From Ophiura sarsii (taxonomy: Eukaryota > Echinodermata > Ophiuroidea > Amphilepidida > Ophiuridae), in contig CM069457.1 of assembly GCA_035610835.1 (NCBI GenBank), positions 41,643,319 to 41,707,318 of the forward strand: a stretch of DNA of 64,000 bases, written 5' to 3'. A model generated the notes under the pieces. The model did no database searches. It saw only the letters and a program-made list of their open reading frames with translations, and was not told the DNA's origin. Shown here one piece after another: positions 11,003-21,529 of this stretch (its first letter is position 1; every line of letters begins with the position of its first letter). Made by a program: the position numbers and the translations under genes.

Positions 11003-11409
11003 CCAATGTCCCGCAAGCACAAAATTGAGCATTATTTGTTAGAAAAATAATTATCAGGCCGAAATTACGTAATTATATAGAACAAAACATCATACTAGTC
11101 ACAAAAATGAATGAAAACTGCCATCACTCAACATGCAATTTTTAAAATTCGCGGCGATCGAAAGTCCCGGTGTCGATGACGTCATGGGTATCGGTGCTCA
11201 AATTTGCGCATATGCATTGTATAACTATGACATCATCGACATTGGGACTTTCGATCGCCGCGAATTTTAAAAAGTGCTTGTTGAGTGATTGCGGTTTTTA
11301 TTTGTTTTTGTCATAAGTGTGGTGTTTTGTTCTATATAATTGCAAAAGTTAGGCTCGATAGTTATTTTTAACATATAATGCACACTTTTATGCTTGCGGG
11401 ACACCTCCT
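11003..11409. mobile_element. TTAA-flanked foldback element F
   Basis: Inverted arms run from TGTCCCGCAAGC at the left to GCTTGCGGGACA at the right. The inner arms carry ATTCGCGGCGATCGAAAGTC and its complement around a centre near 11200. TTAA borders both ends (10999-11002 and 11410-11413), fitting a piggyBac-type non-autonomous element (inference). The outermost ~6 bp of the two ends do not match, so one terminus may be eroded. Confidence 0.75.
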
Positions 11410-11413
11410 TTAA

Positions 11414-12228
11414 GAAATAATCAGTATGCAGAGAGCGGGTCAGCTCTCATTGTTGAATCCAATACAGGGTGTCCCTGAATGATCTATACCGGGAAATGAT
11501 TTAGCTATGACTCTGTTGTTCAAAGTGGTCAAGCCTCTATAACATCTACATATATTGAGCTTGATAAGAAATGTTTTAAGTTTAAAAATTGGATGTTTAT
11601 GACAACACCAAGTAATGCGTATGTCGTCACTACACATGGGGCAAGGTGGTTTAGTGGTTAAGGGGGAAACATCGAATGTTTTGGTAAAAATGGTAGATTC
11701 CAAGTTTTATCAAAATTAGGCCTACCTCTTTTGAAACTCGTAAAATCATTGACCAAGGTTTGGTGTGAGTTTTATCAATTGAAAAACAGGGTTTTCACAG
11801 ATTTTCAATAATGTCATGCCATATCGGAAGAAACCCATTTCCGGCAGCATGGTGCTAAGCATTGGTTTCCAGTTTCCAATACGATTTATTCCGTTAAATA
11901 TATACTACCGGGTTCCAAATCGTCGGTTCCTTTCATCTATGCTTAGCACCAGGCTGCTCAAAATGAGATTCATATCGGAACGGCTAAAGATATCTTGATG
12001 ACATCTCCAGAACAACAATAATTTTCAAACCCGGTCGGCAGCACAAAATCCCATGCATGGGCGCTGTGCAATCAATATTCCATTGTTCATGCTATTCATC
12101 TGATGCAACTTTTCAAACTCCATTGTCCATAAATCGATGTAAATGTTCATTATTACGATGATCATGATTATTGTTTACCTTTTTGCTGATTTTTTAACGT
12201 AACTGGATCTTATGTGCTTATATTCCAG
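11414..12228. other. Spacer upstream of the LRR-Ig exon
   Basis: Non-coding as far as I can see. ACAGGGTGTCCCTGAATGA at about 11464 looks like the end of a common invertebrate DNA transposon, but I find no partner. Any upstream exon of the LRR-Ig gene was not recognised here. Confidence 0.45.
12213..12228 (+). other. Probable 3' splice acceptor before the LRR-Ig exon
   Basis: The sequence TGTGCTTATATTCCAG ends in AG at 12227-12228, with upstream CTGAT/TTTAAC branch-like words and T-rich sequence. If used, the ATG at 12212 is intronic and translation starts at 12257. Confidence 0.5.
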
Positions 12229-12256
12229 ATTACTACCATTCGACCGTATTTTAACC

Positions 12257-14062
12257 ATGGCATATACCACCGTGATTGCAATACTTATCATGAATGTCTC
12301 TATGGCTGTATCGTGTCCGTCGGAATGTTCCTGCTCATCACAAACAACCGTGGTGGATTGTTATAATGGGCAACTGACATCAATACCGCGAAATATCCCC
12401 GAGAATATCACGGAATTGTTGTTACAGAGAAATGCTATCTCTTTCATCGCAAATGGATCCTTCGATGGTCTGACCTCTCTGAGAAACCTTGATCTGGCCA
12501 TTAATGGGATTAGCAAAATACAACCAGGCGTCTTCCGTGAGCTTCGGAGCTTAGACAGTCTGCAACTGGCTTTCAACGACATCTCATACATCGCAAATGG
12601 ATCCTTCGATGGATTGACCTCTCTGAGAAGCCTGAATCTGTACAATAATGTGATTAGCAACATATCCTCAGGCATCTTCCGTGAGCTTCGGAGCTTAGAA
12701 ACCCTGACGCTGTATAACAACGACATCTCATACATCGCAGATGGAGCCTTTGATGGATTAACCAATCTGAGAAAGCTGTATCTGTCCTACAATGAGTTTA
12801 GCAGCATACCACCAGGTGTCTTCCATGAGCTTCGGAGCTTAGAAATCCTGGACTTGTCTAAGAACGACATCTCATACATCGCAAACGGATCATTTGATGG
12901 ACTGAACAATCTGAGAATCCTGTATCTGCACAATAATGTGATTAGAAACATATCATCAGGTATCTTCCATGAGCTTCGCAGTTTACAAAACCTGACCCTG
13001 TATAACAACGACATCTCATACGTCACAGAAGGATCCTTTGTTAAACTGACAAATTTACAGCAACTACGTTTAGACGGAAATTACCTAACAACCTTACCAG
13101 CGGGTGTATTCTCTCCTCTGATGCATGGAATTGACATTAACATTGACGACAACCTTTGGCATTGCGACTGTAATATTCGGTGGCTACAATACTTATTGTT
13201 GAACGCAACGTTAATATTAGCGAGATATTCGGATATTTTTTGTACGACCCCTTCGAATCATGCTTCAACATTGTTAATCGATATCCAGCCCCAAAATCTG
13301 ATGTGTCCCCCAGTAATCCAAACTGACGAAGGAGAGAAACACTTAACGGTTACCTCTGGGATATGGGTTGAACTGGATTGTCCTGCAATCGGAGAACCTT
13401 CTCCATCCATTTCATGGTTGACAACGGATGACGGTCATGTTGGTAGATTATCCTACAGGACAAATTCAAACGGATCTCTTACAATTGGATATGTTACGGT
13501 ATCAGATTCAGGCAACTATACATGCACAGCGACAAATGCTGCCGGGTCTGACCAATTTGTGTATCGTCTGAGCGTCGTTGAGGATCATGATAGCGGTACT
13601 GACACTCCAACTCTTAACCCCATGTTGTCACCCGGAACTAGTACTAGTACAACTCCTAGCTTCATGTTACCAATGACTACAACTTATAACCGCATGTCAC
13701 CACCCATGGACACACTCACTTCTAACCTTATTTTACTAATATCTATTGCTGGAGTAGTAGGCCTCTCCCTGGTTATAATTGGCGTACTGGTGTTCATTGT
13801 GATCAAACAACAGAGACAACTAAATAAGCGAGACGACAATGCTGAAGGTATCCAATCCTATGATACCGTTATCACAGAGAAACCAGACGCGCAACAGGTA
13901 GACGTTACCAATAATCAGCAAGATATTTCCCACAATCACTACAATACTATTGAAGAAGATGGCGTTATAATTCAAGCTCCACCTGAGCATATTGAACTTC
14001 TACGCAATAACCCACCCGAGAGCAGCAATGTGGTGTATGAAACTCGAATTACATCACCTTAA
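12257..14062 (+). CDS. LRR-Ig single-pass membrane receptor
   Basis: Encodes 601 residues from the ATG at 12257, chosen over 12212 because it sits in a strong AACCATGG context, begins a good signal peptide (hydrophobic core TTVIAILIMNVSMAVS) and lies after a likely splice acceptor. Order of domains: LRRNT (CPSECSC), ten 24-residue LRRs, LRRCT (WHCDCNIRWLQYLL with later Cys), one I-set/C2-type Ig domain with paired Cys, a Trp and DSGNYTC, then a Ser/Thr-rich stalk, one TM helix (LILLISIAGVVGLSLVIIGV) and a ~90-residue tail. The tail has three tyrosines (SYDTVI, HYNTIEE, VVYETRI) that look like SH2-docking sites but are not exact ITIMs. The architecture matches LRIG/AMIGO/LINGO-like neuronal or immune receptors; I cannot name an orthologue. 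The LRR pairs repeat with an exact 144-bp DNA period. The coding body is intronless. Confidence 0.92.
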   Translation: MAYTTVIAILIMNVSMAVSCPSECSCSSQTTVVDCYNGQLTSIPRNIPENITELLLQRNAISFIANGSFDGLTSLRNLDLAINGISKIQPGVFRELRSLDSLQLAFNDISYIANGSFDGLTSLRSLNLYNNVISNISSGIFRELRSLETLTLYNNDISYIADGAFDGLTNLRKLYLSYNEFSSIPPGVFHELRSLEILDLSKNDISYIANGSFDGLNNLRILYLHNNVIRNISSGIFHELRSLQNLTLYNNDISYVTEGSFVKLTNLQQLRLDGNYLTTLPAGVFSPLMHGIDINIDDNLWHCDCNIRWLQYLLLNATLILARYSDIFCTTPSNHASTLLIDIQPQNLMCPPVIQTDEGEKHLTVTSGIWVELDCPAIGEPSPSISWLTTDDGHVGRLSYRTNSNGSLTIGYVTVSDSGNYTCTATNAAGSDQFVYRLSVVEDHDSGTDTPTLNPMLSPGTSTSTTPSFMLPMTTTYNRMSPPMDTLTSNLILLISIAGVVGLSLVIIGVLVFIVIKQQRQLNKRDDNAEGIQSYDTVITEKPDAQQVDVTNNQQDISHNHYNTIEEDGVIIQAPPEHIELLRNNPPESSNVVYETRITSP

Positions 14063-14248
14063 CAATTTCCATGCGGCAGGAAATTTCAGAAAATCTTTCA
14101 AAAATGTCCAAATTATTGACTTTTTAAACAGCTAAGAATGTTTAGCCAATTTTCATCGGTTCTCAGAGAAATCGGCGACATTTATATCAAACAACTTAAC
14201 ACGGGGTACTTTAATGAGCGTGACCACCCTCGCGCATTGCGTGGTAAC
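14063..14248. other. 3' flank of LRR-Ig gene with MITE-D-like remnant
   Basis: ACAATTTCCATGCGGCAGG just after the stop resembles the end of MITE family D, without its partner end. No clear AATAAA poly-A signal is seen before the next element. Confidence 0.4.
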
Positions 14249-14480
14249 TACACTCTTGGAAAAAGGGTGCTTCATGGGTTCTTGGCTGAGTGTCCCGTAT
14301 ATGGAACCCTCCGGTTTAAAGGTTCTTTTAATTTAAAGAACCAAAAAAACTTCTGTAGAGAACCTTTAAAGGTTCTAAAGACGCATTTTCGTTCTTTTGG
14401 AACCTTTAAAGGTTCTATAAAGGGTGCCATATACGGGACAGCCAAAGAACCCCTGAAGCAACCTTTTTTCATAGAGTATA
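14249..14480. mobile_element. Foldback MITE family G, short copy
   Basis: A 232-bp imperfect palindrome from TACACTCTTGGAAAAA to TTTTTTCATAGAGTATA. The arms contain GTCCCGTATATGG and its complement, and repeats of AAAGGTTCT. It shares the TACACTCTT end and the AAGGTTCT words with the large palindrome at 23475-24231. TA at both ends fits Tc1/mariner-type targeting. The 157-codon frame at 14138-14611 merely reads through it. Confidence 0.8.
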
Positions 14481-14881
14481 AAGTGTTCGTCCATAACGTG
14501 CACTTCTGCCGTGCGTCTACTGCGATTTCCCTGCGTACTTATGGGTGCATACCCAGAGGCTGCTCGCGACGCTTAAAAATTGAAGCCAAAGAACGAAAAG
14601 TCGAACCATGACAACAACAAATACGCACTTCCCGAAAAATATCGCTCTACGCGCGTGGTTTAGTGCGTCACTTTTTCTTGTAGCGTCCCTGCGTGTTGAT
14701 CTGATGCACGCACAACAATGTGATTATATACGCTCAACGCACAAGTTGCGTCAAACTACGCAAGTGTTACCGCGTTGTCATGACGATATTGTCCGCTGTC
14801 ATGGTGATTTTGTCCGCTGGCAGCTTCAGCGCGCTGTGTGCATTGGAATGCGGAATGAGCAGTCTCTAAGTAATTAGTCTA
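14481..14881. other. CpG-richer non-coding stretch
   Basis: More CG dinucleotides than its neighbours (for example around 14510-14570 and 14640-14780). Frames here show no known domain. It may be an old regulatory or repeat fragment; nothing further can be supported. Confidence 0.35.
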
Positions 14882-15354
14882 TGTGCATACCACTAGTACG
14901 CGCTAAAGTGTGCCAGTGGAAAGATGCCTTCTGAAAAAGACGATAACCTGAGTTACCTTGCAACTCCTTTTATACAATTTTAAAATATTTATAAACATAA
15001 ATAGATCTTTCTTATGTAAAAAATTTAGACCGAGTTGGCCTATTAAACTTTTCAATATTTGCCCCTTTATATATGGTAGTCATTTTGAACAAGAATTCAC
15101 ACGTTGTAGCGAGTTGTAATCAATGTGTATCCATCCGCAAATACATGTATTATTGTTTAAATAATACGTTTGAAATATACTCTTTTTGTTCAAAATATAT
15201 CGGCTACAATTCAGGGAACAAATAGAGACAAAATTCAATCATGTTTAATGCCAAATAATGTCAATATGAACAATTCTTTCTGTTATTTAGGGACTAGCTG
15301 CGTGATAGCGATCATAATGAGGTCGCGCATTGATCGTAATAGTGGTGTGCACCC
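14882..15354. mobile_element. MITE family A, copy 2
   Basis: A diverged full-length relative of 787-1254 in the same orientation, from GTGCATACCACTAGTACGCG to AATAGTGGTGTGCACCC. The two copies align across their whole length with many substitutions, so this family is old. Confidence 0.8.
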
Positions 15355-18210
15355 TTATACGGGGCATTACGCCGACGCATGGTGTACTAACCGTACCGTA
15401 GGGGATTGGATTTTTTTTTTTTTTGGGGGGGGGGGGGGTGGGGGGTTATTCGGTGCTAACAGGGGTAAAAGTTGACAAATGTGGGAAATTTAAGGTACAA
15501 TTTTGATTAAATAAATGTCTAAAGAAGAATGAGAATAAAGGTATTGTTTTAGACCGTACCCGTGTTATATTGGCTGACTGCGGAATCGTTATTCCATTTA
15601 AAACGATACCGTTATATTCTCTAATTACCATATTTGGATTCAATATGAGAACGCATTATGATAAGTACAAACATGCCTAGTATTGGTTCAGTTCTCTTTG
15701 AGATAGACTTTGAAAGTTGGGATAGGTTTCTGAAAAATCTGTTTTGTATAATGGACGGTAAACTAATAGCCGCGTGTAAAGTGTTTCTATTTTTCATCGC
15801 AGATGATACCTGAATAAGACTACATTTTGACCCCGGTCAAAGTGCACGATTGAGCAGTCATTTTATCACAGCCTTCAGAATGCTGTGTTCAAGCCCACCC
15901 TATCTGTAGCACTTGTGACCTCACACAAAGTCATCCATGTACAATGTACCATTGTAATGAATAAATGCTACCTAAATTAGTCTTCTAAGAATGTCAATGA
16001 TTGGCTCATCGAGTGGTATATAAACAGTGCTGGTCATGGTCCACTGCACTTTCTCCCAATGCATGATTATGGGAACTGGTCTATATGACTATTGACTGTA
16101 CAGCTAAGATAATCAGTAATAAAATACATCCATACTTTCATGCACATGGTATAGGTACAGAATAATCACCAAGGACAGTGTGGGAGAAAATAAATAGTTT
16201 TATATTTGTTTAATACCTGTCTTGAATGCCTATTATTTTGTATGGGAGCTAAGAACCCCTTTCTGTAAACAGCTAAAGCTGAAAATTATGATGGGTGTTT
16301 TGCTTACAAGACAACATAAATTTCTAGCATTAAAAATAAGCAAGGGAATATGGGGAAAATATACATTTGCAGAGAGCATATTATATTTCAAATCCCATTT
16401 TGTCAATATTAAGTGTGTAGAAATTATATAGGGTATAACATGAAACAGTTTAATCAGATGTTTTTCAGTTGGCATTCTATTACTTTGAATATCACATTAG
16501 TTAGTGCATAACTAGAACATACACATTCAAAAGAAAATCGTCGTTCTCTTTGTCTAAAGTTTCACCCGGTAAATAATACAGGGTGATGGTCAACATTTGT
16601 AGCATATTATGCAAATTAAAAGTTCCATTTTTATTCTAATTTGTCTTAATAAGCAGTAAACTGGCATTTTGCAATGGAAATAAATCAACTTAAGCATATG
16701 CCCAACACTAAACATATAATGTTATACAGGGTGTAGCTAAATACACATGTATTCTTATCCATAAGCGAATGAATACAGGGTGACCCAGAAAATGTTGAAC
16801 CCAAAAATCACAAAATTCAATATTTTGTTTTACCATTAAAATAACGAAATATTGCATAACTCGCTCACCAGCTATGTGCACCATACCTTTAACTTTCTGA
16901 AACATTTTAGATCATAAAAATAGGCCACACGAAACTTAAAATGCGTGTAATTTTGTAAGAAGTGTTGTTTTGTAGTGTAAGTGAAGTGCAAAAAAAAATT
17001 AAAAAATGGTTTCATGCTACATGAGCAAAACAAGTGCCTGCTTGAAACCGTGATGTCCCATTACATATCACGTTTATCTTATTCAGGATCGATTATAGGT
17101 TCCCCATAGACTTTTCAGTTCTCATTAATATCATTTGAGCATTAATAATTAGCATTTAGTAGCATATTTAATAATTTTTAAGATTGGTTTATACACATCA
17201 TGTAAAAATAATGAAACATTGCCTTGTTGGACCTATATTATTAATAATTAACATACCACGAAATTGCTTTACTCATGGAAGTGGTCATTTAACTAGGTAG
17301 ATCATGACAAAGTACGTGCGGGCAATTAATTATTTGAATTATCAATTACAAACAGTGATTGAGAAAAATCAGTCAACTATTATTAAATTTCACTCTTCGT
17401 TAGAGTACATCTATTAAACATAAATATAAACATCCAATCACAGATATCCAATTGTCAAAAGTGATTTGCCCCCCCTCCAGAAAAAAATCTTGCCCCCCCC
17501 CCCCCCAGTTTGACCCCCACATTTTTTAATTTTTTTAAAATAAGAAAAAAATAAACAATTTAAGCATAAAAAGGCAATTTTTTTTAAACTTAATTAGGTT
17601 TAATTAGACCAAATGTTGACAATTTTAGCATAAAACAGCTAAATTTTGCGCGCAAGCGCGCATTTTCATACCAAATTAGTTAGAATTAGACAAAATTTGA
17701 CCATTTAAGCTTCGCGCGCATCATTTTTTGTTTATGCCCCCCTAAAAAATCATGCCCCCCACAACAACAAAAATTTATGAGGCTGGTGCCGCCACTGCGC
17801 ACCACCAACCAGCAACAATAGGACAACCAAGACTAAACCATCTCTTGTGTCTGAATAAACATAAGGCCTACACTGACAACTTGAACTTGATTGACATTGC
17901 TAATTAACAACTTTGTATGCAGTAAATATCGACTTGGTATTTTTTGGCAAATTCACAACATATTGATTTAATAATGCCCGTTTTTAACAGAGATGTAAAT
18001 TTCTAATGTACATCAGAAGCATTGGTGACATTCCTATTAGCATGACTAGATAGCTTACTTAGATTATGCTTAGTTTTAGTTGCAATTAATGATATATAAA
18101 TGCAACCCTCACAGTATCGTCTTTTTAAAAACGTTTCATTACCAAAATTAGGTAAACCGCATTAAAACACAATAAATTGCATCAGTGTTAACAGTCGTTA
18201 GTCTTTATTT
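15355..18210. other. Spacer with MITE-D fragment and homopolymers
   Basis: Holds a T/G homopolymer pair (about 15409-15438). A reversed partial MITE-D copy lies at about 15640-15795, recognised by AAGTACAAACATGCCTAGTA and AGCCGCGTGTAAAGTGT. ACAGGGTG-type motifs occur near 16578, 16726 and 16775. Two C-runs lie near 17467 and 17495 within text resembling a LINE 3' part (GAGGCTGGTGCCGCCACTGC). No exon is supported. Confidence 0.5.
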
Positions 18211-18488
18211 GTACACTGAGGCAAAAAAGAAACTTATAAAATTTTAACAGATCACCAAATAAAATTCTGTGCATGAAAATGTACCAAATTTGGATACAAT
18301 ATTACTGCAATGTATTGCTTCAAATGGCAGTCAATAACCAATTGTTTGCTTCAATGACACAAGAGAAATGTGCACCGACTCCGACAACGTCTTGCATCAC
18401 AAGTCACAGTAAACAATTTCAGCAACATAAAGTTAAAAACATTTCAGAGAGTCAAAACAAACTCATATCCAAACAAACAATGAAGTAA

Positions 18489-19045
18489 TTAATAACGGGT
18501 ATGTCCACTTCCAGCTTGCTGGCAAGCTGTGCATCTCCTTCTCATGCTTCCAATCAAGTTCCTGATGGTAGCCTGGGGAACATTCTTCTTGTAGTGCTGC
18601 AATAAGTGTTTGTCTATTGGCAGGTGGATTGTCTCTTCTTGATACACGTCATCCAAGCTCATCCCAGCATTGCTGGACTAGCTTTAAGTTAGTCGCTCGA
18701 CTAGCTTGATGTTAGTCCGTCCTAAGTTGGACTAGTTTAGGCTAATCGCTGGACTAGTTTAGGCTAGTCGCTGGACTAGTTTAGGCTAGTCGCTGGACTA
18801 GTTTAGGCTAGTCGCTTGACTAGTTTAGGCTAGTCGCTCTGACGATATGACGAGAGATCATTATCCGCGAGTCGCCTTTTGATGGTAGAAATACTACATG
18901 TAGGGGCAGTGCCGGTAGCTTCAAGGATATCACAGCGGAGATGGGTAGCGGGTTTGAAAGGTGATCGCTTGCATCGTGTTACTAGGTTTCGCTCCGCTGC
19001 CTCTGTCATCACCTTTGGCCATCCGCTTCTACACCAATTTTCCAT
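18489..19045 (-). pseudogene. Tc1/mariner transposase remnant
   Basis: Read on minus, 19045-18830 gives the helix-turn-helix part of a Tc1-type transposase (SGWPKVMTEAAERNLVTRCK ... CSISTIKRRLADNDLSSYR). The far end, 18670-18489, gives the C-terminal tail (WDELG, NPPANRQTL, VPQATIRNLIGSMRRRC ... GSGHTRY and a TAA stop). The tail contains an in-frame TGA and a frameshift. The catalytic DDE middle is missing; a 22-bp tandem repeat (18673-18838) sits in its place. A possible terminal motif TACACTGAGGCAAAAAAGAA lies at 18212, without a found partner. The copy is inactive. Confidence 0.85.
18673..18838. repeat. 22-bp hairpin-forming minisatellite
   Basis: About seven units of CTGGACTAGTTTAGGCTAGTCG type. 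Each unit contains the inverted pair GACTAG/CTAGTC around TTTAGG. The array joins the two surviving ends of the Tc1 transposase remnant. Confidence 0.9.
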
Positions 19046-19086
19046 ACTTCCAGACCTGAGACTAATATACCTAAAGAGATAGAAGC

Positions 19087-20057
19087 TCTATGGCCATGTG
19101 TTTGAACTCGACACCCTTCCCGTTGTATGTCCAGATTTTTACATTTTACACCACCTGAGATTCGAATTAGCATATCGCAATAACTTGTTCGACCCCATAA
19201 AAAGTATATATTTTCTGAAAGGAAATCTCACAAGAAATCCAAATATGCTATTGGAATTTAGATAAGACCTAATGCTAACATGTTGTGATTAAGAATGTTA
19301 AAAAATATTGATTTTTTTTCTTCATATTTTGATTTAAGCTCAATGATATTGTTATACATAGGCCTATAGCAATCATAATTTTACTGTGCATATTAGTTCC
19401 TCATGCAATTACCCATCGGAACATAAAGGTTGTCAAGGGTAACTTGTTGAAATATACTATATCGGGAAGTGAACGAGCACAAACGTTTAAATTTCATATT
19501 TGTCAGAGTTTACAAGTATATATTCTTTTGGGTATGCACCATATCCTGATTTAAACGCCATTTTTGAATTCCCCTATTTGAGAGATTTCCAAAAATGGAT
19601 AATTTTGCTATCATCGGTTGTATACTTCTTTTGTTATAGTCATGTATCATGTGTATGTAAAACCGATGAATTAGGGCAAGTTCACTGTGTAGCGAATAGG
19701 GAGAAAGCCAAGGACAATGCAATCGATTCATGATTACAATGGTTACTTAATAGTTGACATGTTTGTTGAAACAGAAACTTATAGAATATAAAATAATCTA
19801 TAAAATGAGAGCAAAATCATGTTTGTACCATACAGGGATCAGGAGTTATTGTTAATTGAACGTAGAATTGGGAACATTTTCTATATTCCCCATAGAGATT
19901 GTACACAGCGCCATCGCCACCGCCGCCACCGCCGCCACCGCCACCGCCACCACCCCGACTTTCGAAATATAATCAATCATATCTCTGCCAAACATTTATG
20001 GAAATACTTGATTTATTCACACAATGTAGCTAGATAAATAGGCTTTCGAATGACACC
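19087..20057 (+). repeat. Dispersed ~1-kb repeat H, copy 1
   Basis: Aligns over about 970 bp with 53046-53970 in the same orientation, starting TCTATGGCCATGTG. The copy at 53046-54100 shows TIRs, so this is probably a DNA transposon; the right end of this copy appears truncated. It includes a (CGCCAC)n-type patch at 19910-19957. The short frames inside (19500-19733 and 19819-20037) also occur, altered, in copy 2 and are not conserved as proteins. Confidence 0.85.
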
Positions 20058-20231
20058 TAAACCATTATAGCTGTACCACATTTATAGTCTATCCATCTGA
20101 GACCGATCTTCCAATCATGTGACCGAGCCGTTCCATTGACTGGGAGAGAAGGCTATTTCTGACGAAAATATCGATAGAATCAGTAGAGTGAAAAACGGCA
20201 ATAATAACAAATAATTATGTTACCCACCTAC

Positions 20232-20388
20232 TTTTATCATCATAACCCAAGTTGTGCCATGAGAGTCTGTTTAATTGACGTTGCAAAGACAGATAGCTTT
20301 CCCTTCCAATTTCTCCATTTCAAAAAAATGCTTTCAATTTGGCAAGCACTGGCTGCATCTCATCTTTAATGGTCTTATTTGGTGCCAT
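20232..20388 (-). pseudogene. Possible first exon or decayed exon of an unknown gene
   Basis: On minus, ATG at 20386-20388 opens a frame reading MAPNKTIKDEMQPVLAKLKA, then FF, a TGA stop, and NGEIGRESYLSLQRQLNRLS WHNLGYDDK in the same frame, ending at a good donor (AAAA/GTAGGTGGG). The post-stop part looks protein-like and the donor fits, so I suspect a genuine exon with a premature stop, or a seven-T sequencing error. Family unknown. Confidence 0.35.
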
Positions 20389-20770
20389 TTTAAGGTCTAC
20401 TGTACTACAGGCCTCTATGAACAGGTACTTGTAGAATGATAGACCCCGATGAAGACAACCTTTCATTTTACAAGACAGAAAATAAACTTATTTAGTTTGT
20501 CAACGTTCAAATTGTATAATATTTGTTTGAAAATGAAAATCGTACCTTTCAATATTGATACCATATCATTGTAAGCGTATTTGTTTCTTTCTATACTTAA
20601 CAAGGAAATCTGATTGATTCGGACATGCAGACAGAATATAGGGATACGAAGTTTCATATCATTTTACAACCATTTTATCTTAGGCCCGGCCAACCTGAAA
20701 ATAAACATTATTTACTGTTGGAAACATTACAAGATAGCAAATAAAAATTAAATGTGGCCTCCTACACTAA

Positions 20771-20930
20771 ATGTTAAAAGTCCATCACTTTCGATCTTTT
20801 TCAGCTTTGTGATTCTATTCATATGCCGAAATAACAGGTGACGATTATGGTAAATGTTCAAAGTCCATCACTTTTAATCTTTTTTCAGCTTTGTGATTCT
20901 ATTCATAGGCCGAAATCACAGGTGACGATT
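20771..20930. repeat. 83-bp direct repeat, two copies
   Basis: AAAGTCCATCACTTT ... CAGCTTTGTGATTCTATTCA ... CCGAAATMACAGGTGACGAT occurs twice in tandem with few differences. Confidence 0.85.
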
Positions 20931-21529
20931 TCAAAGCCTTTCGATTTCAGATAATGCGCAAATGGTTCGATATTTGTCTCTCTTTGAACATGGTACACTA
21001 GATAGACGTAGCTGCTATGTGCATGCGTGTGATGAGAATAAATATGCATTGGAACAGTGGTGTGTGTTTTTGCAATGGCAGCTTAATTGTTTCAATTCAC
21101 ATTATAGATGAGGTTCGACCGGAGGTTGGAATTAAATGGGATCCTTCGACAACTAGCAAATATACGCCAGAAGACAGCACATCTTATTTTTGCTCATCTC
21201 CCCTGCCCATCCGAGCACCAAAGATCGCTCTTCGATGAATTAACGATAGAGTAGATTGTGCTTGATATCTGATGGTGGACCAAGAAAGGTGTTTAAGAAA
21301 GGCAATGAAAGGTGTCAGTTGGTAAGGAGAGAGAAAGAGAGGTGTTATTTAGAAATTCGGTGGCGCATTATTGTACATTCTACTACTATCACGTTCTGAG
21401 GTATGTATCTATTCTTAATTAATTCATAGCATTAGGCCTTCGACCGTCACCGATCCTGTCCGTCCGCAGTTGGTAGCAGATGAACGACGGACCCCAATTT
21501 TATGTCGCATACATGTATAATTGTTTCTA
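20931..21529. other. Non-coding spacer
   Basis: No firm feature. A 48-codon frame after a possible acceptor at about 21105 (MRFDRRLELNGILRQLANIR ...) looks protein-like but has no supporting partner exon. Confidence 0.35.

Noticed and set aside
12212..12256. Upstream ATG for the LRR-Ig receptor
   Set aside because: Poor context, no signal peptide directly after it and a likely splice acceptor between it and the better ATG at 12257.
12361..13026. Minus-strand frames of 79-134 codons
   Set aside because: Shadows of the LRR repeats of the plus-strand receptor.
14138..14611. 157-codon frame after the receptor
   Set aside because: Reads straight through a palindromic MITE.
21106..21249. 48-codon frame after a possible acceptor
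   Set aside because: Looks protein-like but has no donor, partner exon or recognised family.
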